From: Siphonodentalium dalli
Lineage: Eukaryota > Mollusca > Scaphopoda > Gadilida > Siphonodentaliidae
Reading direction: 5' to 3'
Length of the DNA stretch: 64,000 bases
Assembly (NCBI GenBank): GCA_032622095.1
Contig: CP136069.1
Span: 123,556,126 to 123,620,125, forward strand
Below are positions 55,775 to 64,000 of this stretch, piece by piece; the first letter of the stretch is position 1; the number at the start of each line of letters is the position of its first letter. The translations under genes and the position numbers were made by a program. Below the pieces are notes generated by a model, which worked only from the letters and a program-made list of their open reading frames with translations, was not told the origin of the DNA and did no database searches.

Positions 55775-57832
55775 TAAAGCGCGGTATACCGCTCTTTAGC
55801 GTTTGTCACTAAATAGTGTGGTCGTTGGAGAGTTGAACCCGGAATAAATTGGATACAAGCTGATTTTTGTGTTATTCGACGCGGAAAAACACCAGGAACA
55901 ACATATCAAAAATCCGCTCATGGGAAAATTCAGGATCCAAGATGGCGTCCATAATGTCTGTTGTTATCGCAAAATACTGAATTTCTGCGTTAGGTGCTCC
56001 AATTAATGCCAAATTCGTAATAAATTGAAATATATACAAACAATGCTTTGTCGTAAACCATATCTGTAGAATGTATTTCCCAAAATGGCCGCCAAAATGG
56101 ACAAAATCGAATGAAATTTACATGTTGTGCAAAATTGAAGAGCTAGTCCTATACGAGTGAACAAACTCTCGAATTATGCGAGGAAGAATGATTGCAGAGT
56201 ATAAGAGAAACTTTTGATTAGAGATGTACGAAATATCTCTGATGTATCTCACGAGAGAGCAAGCGAAACCAGGGTCTTATGAAACGGTTAAATCTTGACT
56301 TTTGTACGCCCAGAAACGGAAACATAACGCAGTTTTTTTATGTACTGCTTATCTTGAATCGTGTGATATATATGTAATTAAACAGCTAAATGGGATTTAG
56401 TAGAGATGTATTGACTATGAGACCTTTTTCTAGAAGCAGAAAAATGTGTACTCCGAGCAGTCTCACGAATGTGACCGATCATCATTTATTTTGATATCTA
56501 CAGCATGAAACCTTTAAAAATTAACTGATATAAAACGGTATGAAAGATATTCATATAGTACTGGGTAAAATGCGTATATTCCATTGTCCGTGTCTCAAAA
56601 TAGTGGTCATAGTTGCCTCAGATCAAGTGATAAAACACGAATATTTCGCTTTTATCACAAGAATGCATGGTGGTATACAATGAACTAAATTTATTAAAAC
56701 ACGAATGAGTACCATAGACTATCGTCAATAAATTCTAAACTTGACCAAAATTGCCTACATACTCTGTGACAAAGACTGTGTTTATACCTGGAAATTATAT
56801 TTGGTTGAATTCACCAAGGCCACATCTACGCGAAACTTACTACGTTTTCTTCAACCGCATCACCACGTTTACTCCTTCTCCCTAATGTTACACATAGCTG
56901 CTGCACACAGAACCACAATTAATACTATTGCATGAATGTTTAACGTTGAAATAACATCTTAAACGGTGATCACTCGATATTTAGCATGATTATGTGGGTG
57001 GTAATGGTAAGATATTTTCAAACAAAAATATACTGAAAACTAATAGTGTGTATTGCGTAGCTGCATATTCCAGTTGTAAAGTTGTGATTGAAGTAATTTG
57101 AACAAAATTGTCTACTAAGAACACGGTTTGTTAGCAGCATGAAAATTAGTCTTACATACAATGTGTGTTGTACCGTCTCTTTGATCTGGTGAGACGCGGT
57201 GCTAATCTATTGAAGATATGAGTGTTTCTTTACAGTATAATAAGCATTGCTACAAATATGTATTGTTTAATATCACCGGGAGTGTTGACAATTCCGGAAA
57301 TATAACTAACATTTAGACCGCTAGAGTGTGCACTTAAATTTCGGCGTTACATTCAAAACATAATCATCATGCCGAATGAAACTACCATGAACTGCCGTGA
57401 GTGTGAGGTGAAACATTAGTTCGTGTGTTGCATGTCAGATATTATTATTTTTGGCCCGACAATTGGATGTTGGATAAGCAGAACACACAAACTTTAAAGA
57501 CGCAAATCATTGGGGTTTGACTTGCGGTACAGTGGCCAATAAATCCTTCAGATGGATCTGTTTAATGATGTGTGTACCTTTAAAGATATTCAACAACCGA
57601 CTTGTGTATTATCAATACATATTTTCACTCATATGTGGTTATCCAATATGTTGCTTTCTTTGTTGTATTGCTTGCAGTTGTGGCCATTTTGACAGCCATT
57701 TCATGGCCACGATTGTATGATTTTCTGTGCGTGTCACTCTATTCGCTCCCGTGCTATAATTTAACACAAACTGGTATAACGGCGTAATTCCGATGCCACA
57801 ATATATCGTATAATGACTTGTTTCGAGAACTG

Positions 57833-58008
57833 ATGTAGTATAGACAACCATGTTGGACGCCATCTTGGATAACAAAGTTTCCCCACAGCGGATTTTTGCG
57901 GATTTTGGATATGTTGTTCCTGATGCTTTTCCGCGTCGAATGACACCAAAATCAGCTTGTATCCAATTTATTCCGGGTTGATCCCCAAATTCTGCTTCAA
58001 CGACCACA
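57833..58008 (-). pseudogene. Protein-like inverted arm of the foldback element
   Basis: The complement reads PGINWIQADFGVIRRGK then GTTYPKSA. The other arm (+ strand, 55836-55915) reads PGINWIQADFCVIRRGK and GTTYQKSA. Agreement at the protein level across both arms could mean a coding origin or only recent shared ancestry. No family recognised. Confidence 0.35.
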
Positions 58009-58009
58009 C

Positions 58010-58146
58010 TAAAAGAGCAGTATACCGTTCTTTAGCACGCTAAAGAGCAGTATACCGTTAATTAGCGTATCAGGCCCATATAGCTAAAGCGCGGTATACC
58101 GCTCTTTAGCGTTTGGTACTAAAGAGCGGTATACCGTTCTTTAGCT
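58010..58146. repeat. Array of the 24-bp palindromic motif, right arm
   Basis: Four units such as TAAAGCGCGGTATACCGCTC and TAAAGAGCGGTATACCGTTC. Contains the empty-site sequence for the 55120-55774 insertion. Confidence 0.87.
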
Positions 58147-58403
58147 ACGGCCTTTATATTATTATTATTATCATTTTTTGGAAGGTGTAGAAGGTCGGCG
58201 TACGAATACCGGTATTTTTGGAATACCGAATACCTCCTTATAGCAGAGGGGCCGGAATACGGCGTACCCCATAACAGAGCGTACGGCGTACGAAAAGGGG
58301 GGTGGGGGCCTCGATTATAGCGGCAATCAAATCATTCGTCGACGAAGCACGAGACACTTGCGAAACACAAAGCCCTAAGCTAAATGACCTGATAACAGAA
58401 TAA

Positions 58404-58887
58404 TTAAAGGTACTCAATCCGACCAGACGCTCCTAAATTAGTATGTCTTTGGCTCGGATCCTGTGGTAAACAATATTTGATTCGAGTCGAAGAAACCACC
58501 CATCAAAGCTCAGACCAATCAGATATCGATTTTTGAAGTTTGTTATTTTACGAGATGTGTAATAATATGTCGCCCAGAAACACGTGGTCAAACCTGGGAC
58601 TAGTATACACAGTCCCAGGTCAAACGGAGGGTCTCGGGAAAAATTTCGGATGAATATGGATAACTCTAAAATCAATTGGTAATACGGTCAAATTTCGTGA
58701 TACTTTAGTGAACAAAATGTTGATAAATAACAAGTTTTGGAAAATTTGATACCATATAGTTGTTGTGGTTAGCATTATTTCGTTGCAATAAATCGATTCT
58801 GATAACTAAAGCCTATATTTTGAAGAAATGTTGTTGTTGTTTTATCTGATGGTATGGGGACCGTCTGATCGGATTGAGTACCTTTAA
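58404..58887. mobile_element. MITE with TTAAAGGTACTCAATCCGA ends, best copy
   Basis: TTAAAGGTACTCAATCCGAC at the left and ATCGGATTGAGTACCTTTAA at the right, with CAGACGCTCC / GGGGACCGTCTG continuing the inverted repeat to about 30 bp. The inside has a CCTGGGACT / AGTCCCAGG mini-hairpin. TTAA-like ends may be part of the element or its target. Confidence 0.84.
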
Positions 58888-58929
58888 ATGCCAATATTAT
58901 GCTTACATTTCGTTAAAACGATATTTTCT

Positions 58930-59620
58930 AAACTTTTTCATTAAAAAACATGGTCGCCACAACCTACAGGCCACATGACTACCAGTGGCCATCTTGGATT
59001 TTTCTCTTGCATGACAAAATCCTTCGGCACAACTTAAGGCCACATCCCTCATCCGATCGTCACCAAACTTCATAAGGATCTTCAGGGTGACCTCTAGATG
59101 GGAGCCAACGATATTTTCTAAACTTTTTCGTTAAAAAACATGGTCGCCACAACCTACAGGCCACATCCCTCATCCGATCGTCAACAAACTTCATAATGAT
59201 CGTCGGGGTGACCTCTAGATGGGAACCAATGATGCTTTCCGAAATTCGTTAAAAAACATAGCTGCCAGCGGCCATCTTGGATTTTACTCTTGCATGAAAA
59301 AATCCTTCGGCACAACTTAAGGCCACATCCCTCATCCGATCGTCACCAAACTTCATAAGGATCTTCAGTGTGACCTCTAGATGGGAGCCAACGAGATTTT
59401 CTAAACTTTTGCGTTAAAAAACATGGTCGTCAGTGGATTTTCTCTGTTCATGCCACATTCCTCAACCAAACTTAATATGGCTATTTGGTGTGACCTCTAG
59501 GTGGAAGCTGTCAATTCTTCAGAAATTTGTTAAGAAATATGGGCACCTGGAACCATCTTGGATTTCACATTTGAATTCATCGGCACACCCTGCGGCCCAT
59601 ATTTAGTGGAGAAATGGGTA
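58930..59620 (+). repeat. R1 tandem repeat block
   Basis: At least four units with CACATCCCTCATCCGATCGT, CACCAAACTTCATAAGGATC and GTGACCTCTAGATGGGAGCC. Same orientation as 1-1840, with units more alike among themselves. Confidence 0.86.
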
Positions 59621-60225
59621 TGCAATTAAATTAATTTCATTTACACAATACAATCCATTTACTGAAACCTTTTGACTTTCCTTCTTTGACATTTTTATGA
59701 CTGCTCAGCATAAACTTATTAACGCCTCCCAAGTTGAGCTGCAGTGTCATTGACACTTTCATTAGTATTTCAGTCACAATCATGTTACTGCATGACACTA
59801 TTAAAATAAAGGATGTATTAGTGGCTAAATTCCAACAAACTTGTCACTGTTTAAAGAATTGTAACATCTGGCCTTAATAAAGTTTTTTTTTTTGTGTGTG
59901 GATTCTACATCCAAATCTCTAGAGATGGAACATTATAGCACGGAAAACGTGAAATTTGGTTATCACGTGACACCACAACGGTATATGATTGACCAATTGG
60001 AACATAGCACACTCTAGCACTCAATATTTGGCACTATTTGAATCTTCATCCCAATATTGTGAGCACGTGCATGACACGTCGTGGGCAGGCTTTCTTGGTA
60101 GTACATTATAGCAATCAGCCGACGAGTACTTTGTCGGGATTTCAGGAGCTGTTTCATGCACATGGACATGAAACGCGCTCCGCTATATATGGCTGTATGC
60201 AAGAGACCACAGTTCCCCATAACAA
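59620..60225. other. Unassigned intergenic sequence
   Basis: No gene or repeat recognised. Confidence 0.4.
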
Positions 60226-60227
60226 AA

Positions 60228-60332
60228 ATTGACACCACCCCAATAATGCTTAATTCTATAGAAAGGTATCCAACTTGGCCGGGCCTAATTTTCTATAGGA
60301 TTAAATATTATTGGGGTGGGGTCAATTTTTAT
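60228..60332. repeat. Short foldback element
   Basis: AAAAATTGACACCACCCCAA and CTTAATTCTATAGAAA at the left pair with TTTTCTATAGGATTAA and TTGGGGTGGGGTCAATTTTT at the right, around a GGCCGGGCC-like centre. TGCAAGAGAC occurs outside both ends (60197 and 60346). Confidence 0.78.
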
Positions 60333-60630
60333 TCTAGGGACCTGTGCAAGAGACTATAACGTAAACCAGGCGTGTATATATACATAATATATACTGACGA
60401 CGTGTAAGTGCAGCTTGTGCATGGAGGGGCGGAGAGCTTTAAAGCCCATGATGTGGCTGTTCGAAATTGCAGAAAATGATCGAGAACAATAAAAAAACAC
60501 CATTATATGTATTCGGGGCCCATGTGTCTCAGTTTGTAAGCTGCACACTTGAAAGGCGCCAACAATAAGCCGTCCTTGCACGGTCCAGCGATGGCGAAGT
60601 TGTATCCATGTTTCAACAATCGATCTGTAT

Positions 60631-60852
60631 ATGAACTCGGATTTTGCGATGGATCCAATATGGTATAGTGACTTAGTGATATCACTTATAGCAATGATAA
60701 TCTGTTTCGTGTATCTGGACACGTTTGTCAGTAATTTGCTTTCCGTGGACCGGTGGTTTCTACGTGCAGTTGGGTTATTTCCCGGTGAAACTTATAACCC
60801 TCGGTGCACTTTTCAGTTCATCCATACATTTATACAACAAACAACGTCGTAA
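60631..60852 (+). CDS. Candidate short membrane ORF or terminal exon
   Basis: 73 codons from ATG 60631 to TAA. Contains a hydrophobic stretch DLVISLIAMIICFVYLD followed by RWFLRAVGLFPGETYNPR. The frame stays open upstream of the ATG for at least 30 nt, and an AATAAA hexamer occurs at 60887-60892, 35 nt after the stop, as in a real 3' end. I do not recognise a family; it may be the last exon of a gene or chance. Confidence 0.25.
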   Translation: MNSDFAMDPIWYSDLVISLIAMIICFVYLDTFVSNLLSVDRWFLRAVGLFPGETYNPRCTFQFIHTFIQQTTS

Positions 60853-61420
60853 TATCACCTAATAGCTGAATCGACTATAAACTCCAAATAAATCAAATCA
60901 AGATCATTTTTATTCCTTGACATGACCAAACAAATGGCACACGAGGGTGGAATTAAATGTCCACGTCGAATCTATTTGGTAGCTATATATAATATACTAA
61001 GTACATAATTATAATAGGCCTGACCAAATAACGGGACACATATAACTACGTCAATTTGTTGCCAGAAGAGATGCGGATTGTATAGGCATCGTTAAATCAC
61101 CCGAAATATGATGTTTGTGTATAATAATTGCACCGCCACCGCAGTGAGATTGATTATATGATTGAAAGGCCGGGGGAGCCGTCAGGATTGATTTTGTTAC
61201 TACTTCGGGATTTTTTGACGAGCGGCGGGATTATAATATTGAAGCGAGGGATATCGGTTATTTGTAGTTCACTATAATTCATCGATTCTGGAATTTGGAA
61301 TATTGACATTGTTGATGTATAGAGGATAGAGAGTCCAGCTCTCTAGATTTCAACCTTTATGGGATCACGATGAAGTGACCTGCATGCATTGTCTTGGATT
61401 AGAAGTTATAGTAGCTTTGT

Positions 61421-61490
61421 ATGAAGTTTGTGATGAGTCGGTTTATTGTCTGCGTTTTTTTCATATTAGGCAATATAGTTCGTACAAGAG
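61421..61490 (+). CDS. Candidate first exon encoding a signal peptide
   Basis: ATG at 61421 opens MKFVMSRFIVCVFFILGN and then IVRTR before a consensus donor GTAAGT at 61491 (phase 1). A short basic start followed by a hydrophobic core and a small/polar end is what a secretory signal peptide looks like. The gene would continue beyond the window or at an exon not recognised here. The product is unknown. It could be a chance open stretch next to the foldback repeat at 61560. Confidence 0.35.
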
Positions 61491-61559
61491 GTAAGTCAGA
61501 ATTTATATACGTTATTCCGAAAAAAACAAACTTTCAACGTGCTTCACATAGAAAGTTTG

Positions 61560-62075
61560 TATGAGACATAGATTATGCCATGAATCTCTACTCTAGCTAC
61601 GCTCGCGGGGATCATATTTCACCTGCATGCATGGGAACTGTTTGATGTTCTGACAGGGAACGTTATAACATTGACCAAACAAGGAAGGGAATATATTTCG
61701 TTGTTAATACTTGTTCCTCAATGCAACAATATACTTCACATTAGCGGGTGGTTCCAGCTCAAGATTGCATGTTTTTTGTGTGACATCTGCATGTGAGCCG
61801 ATATCGCAATATACCCGGTCGAATTTCCATAATCGTAAGCGACGCTTGCAAAGTAAAATCCCCACAAAGTCACTTATATCGTGCAATTTCGAGCTGGGAC
61901 CTCCACTAAGCTGAAGTACATTATTAAGGAACAGGTAATAACTAAGAAATGTATAACCTGCACTGCTTTTTCATTGTTTTAACTTCCCTGTTACAACATC
62001 AACATATTGTACTGGTGGAATATGATCTTCACGGGCGTCGCTATAGAATAGAGATTCATGGCATGATATATATGA
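61560..62075. mobile_element. Imperfect long foldback element
   Basis: ATGCCATGAATCTCTACTCT and GGGGATCATATTTCACC at 61571-61625 pair with GGTGGAATATGATCTTCACG and AATAGAGATTCATGGCATGA at 62010-62070. Inner arms TTAGCGGGTGGTTCCAGCTC and GAGCTGGGACCTCCACTAAG also pair. The short end motif occurs alone beside the ATRAID EGF exon (21900-21962). Confidence 0.7.
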
Positions 62076-62815
62076 GACAGAGGGCCGAAAAGTATTCCCA
62101 AGAAATTTATTATATAAAAAAAAAGTGAAGTTTAAAGATATATACTTAGGATTTCAGGTCAGTTTTACCAAACATTTTTCGCTTTACACCAACACCGTCT
62201 GGTATATAAAATAAGATATTTGAACATATTCGAATGAAACATCTTGTTTGATATAGCTAGTTCATGATGTGGGACTATGCATTCTATGATTTAGAGAGAA
62301 AGCAATCAGTTTCTCAGTCATCTAGTTTCTCATTCATATTCATTAACAAGATAAGTGTTTTTTTTAATTGAAAAGTCTTAGTTTATATATTTCACCGTTT
62401 AAAAAAAAAAATTCAAGGGCGAAGCACCAAGCCAAAAGTGATGCTAAATTAAATAATGTGGGGTATTGTTACGGATCGACCCTACATATTTAAATTCAAG
62501 TGTTTTATCGAGAAACATTTAAACTAATCAATTCCATTCTTTACATAAAGAGAAACCCATAATACGTCTAAAAATATTTGCCCAACAGGTACATGTAAAT
62601 GAAAATAAATTGAGCATAATTTAGCAAATTAGACAAACGGCATGCAGATTAATTTTAAACTTTAATCTAATATTATAGTAAGTTTCCAATCACACATGGC
62701 CAAACTGCACCTTTATTTATTTCCGACTCGGATTCTGATATGTAATCTTCGATTATGGATACGTTAAGACGGAGGAGTATATAGGACAGCGAAGACCACA
62801 AATCCGCGCCACCAT

Positions 62816-63093
62816 TTAAAGATACATAATCCGAATTAACGCTAATTAATTACTATTTCTTTGTCTTCGGGGGTAAACAAGAGTTTATTCGAGTCGGGGC
62901 GATACCGAATTGTGTTGAATAAAATGTTGATATATATAACACGTTTTGTAAAAAAAATTATACTGGAGTTGTCGGTGGTTAGCATTATTTTGTTTAGTAA
63001 TTAATCGATTCTGATAACTATGTAAAAAAAAACGTCTTTTGAAGAAATGTTGTTGATACGCTGAGACCATCGAATCGGATTATGTACCTTTAA
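62816..63093. mobile_element. MITE with GGTACTCAATCCGA-type ends, shorter copy
   Basis: TTAAAGATACATAATCCGAA to AATCGGATTATGTACCTTTAA; shares ATAAAATGTTGATATATA and ATTAATCGATTCTGATAACT with the family. Confidence 0.78.
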
Positions 63094-63684
63094 ATGCAAC
63101 ATCAGATACATGAGTATACAACGACTTTCACATGTGAATATTTTATGTAAAATATAATGCTGGAACACGAGGGAATTATCTATCACGCAACATTTGAGGC
63201 ACGAAAGGAAATGATAAAATATAGATGCTCTATGCATTGATCTGTATTGGCAATACGCTGGCTATGTCTATATATACTGTTTAGACTCCAAAGGAACTTA
63301 TATAATGTTCGACCGCGCTAGAGTGCGTCGACAATACATATATATATATATAGTGGACATACTATTTATGCGAACATTTGTAGGCACGTACGGCACTTTC
63401 ATAGGGTAAACGTGAATATATAGTCTCTGAGAAGAACATGGACACATAAATGGACTTTGTTCTTATATTTATTATTGATAACCCTTCAGTTATGAGTCAT
63501 CGCGTGTTAAAACGTTTGTTATGTAAATATATTACTCTAACTATTCAAGCCATTTTATCAACAAACGGTTGAAAACATTTTGAAAAAATCATGAAGGGAA
63601 GGTTTACATTACAAAAAGGTCAGAGTAATGAAAAATAATTCAGAAACTACAGATTTTCAACCAACATTAATTTGAAAACAAGTT

Positions 63685-63786
63685 AGTGATGTTAGTTGAT
63701 AAAATGATTTTCACTGTAACAGTAATGTTTACAATGTGTTCAACATGCGAAATCTTGACAATGGATGGAGATGACAATAATAAAAG
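63685..63786 (+). CDS. Candidate signal-peptide exon near the right edge
   Basis: Frame beginning about 63686 with an ATG-initiated MLVDKMIFTVTVMFTMC stretch followed by an acidic run MDGDDNNK and a GTAAGA donor near 63786. Hydrophobic N-terminus then acidic residues suggests an exported protein. No family recognised; the downstream exons would be off the window. Low certainty. Confidence 0.25.
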
Positions 63787-64000
63787 TAAGAATTTGTCCA
63801 CGTTCTTCTTAGTTATGATGATTTTATGGTTTTACAAACCTTTTTTATTTTTCGCATACTACCCACTTCGAATGACTCATGTCCCTTTAACATTGTCGTA
63901 TCTCTTGGTACGTGTCTCTAGGCCACGAAAATCATATTGTACTGAAATGATGTCAGAGTCTTGTCGATATTAGAAAAACATATCTGAAACCGTTCTATTA

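Larger units (their letters stand above)
54618..58320. mobile_element. 3.7-kb nested foldback element
   Basis: The outer ends GAGGCCCCCACCCCACCCC (left) and GGGGTGGGGGCCTC (right) are inverted, followed inside by GGAATACGG-type arms. Next come arrays of the 24-bp palindrome (54852-55110 and 58010-58146), then a third inverted pair (55812-55950 versus 57833-58008) that reads like protein in both arms. The middle (about 55960-57780) shows no recognisable transposase. Another element is inserted at 55120-55774. Confidence 0.75.

Noticed and set aside
57639-58007. 122-codon minus-strand frame as a real gene
   Set aside because: Most of it is the inverted arm of the foldback element; the remainder has no domain. 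Kept only as a protein-like pseudogene note.

Overview
This is a window of animal (metazoan) nuclear DNA. It is visibly AT-rich, has long introns with GT-AG splice sites, and is packed with small transposable elements. By eye it suits a marine invertebrate, most likely a bivalve mollusc; that is inference from gene sequence and repeat style, not a species identification. No bacterial-style genes, rRNA, canonical tRNA genes or CRISPR arrays were seen.

Three conserved protein genes can be reconstructed exon by exon, with intron phases that agree. (1) The 3' half of ALG14 (+ strand, exons 3714-3836, 4457-4516, 6814-6984): membrane subunit of the UDP-GlcNAc transferase of N-glycan assembly; the 5' exons lie upstream of the window. 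(2) ATRAID (- strand, six exons between 32085 and 20131): a single-pass membrane protein with an EGF-like module, complete except for the signal-peptide exon. (3) TEKT2, tektin-2 (+ strand, five exons 38143-48007): an essentially complete 422-residue ciliary/flagellar coiled-coil protein with its RPNVELCRD signature. ATRAID and TEKT2 are divergently oriented. The three work in unrelated processes (ER glycosylation, membrane protein, axoneme), so no operon-like logic applies. Two possible signal-peptide first exons (61421-61490, 63685-63786) and a short membrane ORF with a poly(A) signal (60631-60852) are weaker candidates near the right end.

Almost everything else is repeat. 1-3260: tandem diverged repeat (R1) carrying a 1191-bp hAT element with 14-bp terminal inverted repeats (TIRs), an 8-bp target-site duplication (TSD) and a transposase zinc-finger relic. 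5.2-9.7 kb: tandem R2-type repeats and foldback MITEs. 9.7-10.7 kb: two tRNA-derived SINEs. 11.2, 18.9 and 44.3 kb: piggyBac-like TTAA/CCCTTT MITEs. 20.5-28.3 kb: nested repeats in ATRAID introns, including a filled/empty-site pair. 34.2-36.4 kb: two large palindromes and a broken LINE. 48.1-54.3 kb: an inverted duplicated element. 54.6-58.3 kb: a 3.7-kb nested foldback element with arrays of a 24-bp palindrome. 58.4-63.1 kb: more R1 and foldback elements.

The most interesting part is the mobile-element structure rather than a new gene system. Several nonautonomous families show exact boundaries, and two insertions can be proved from related empty sites inside the window.
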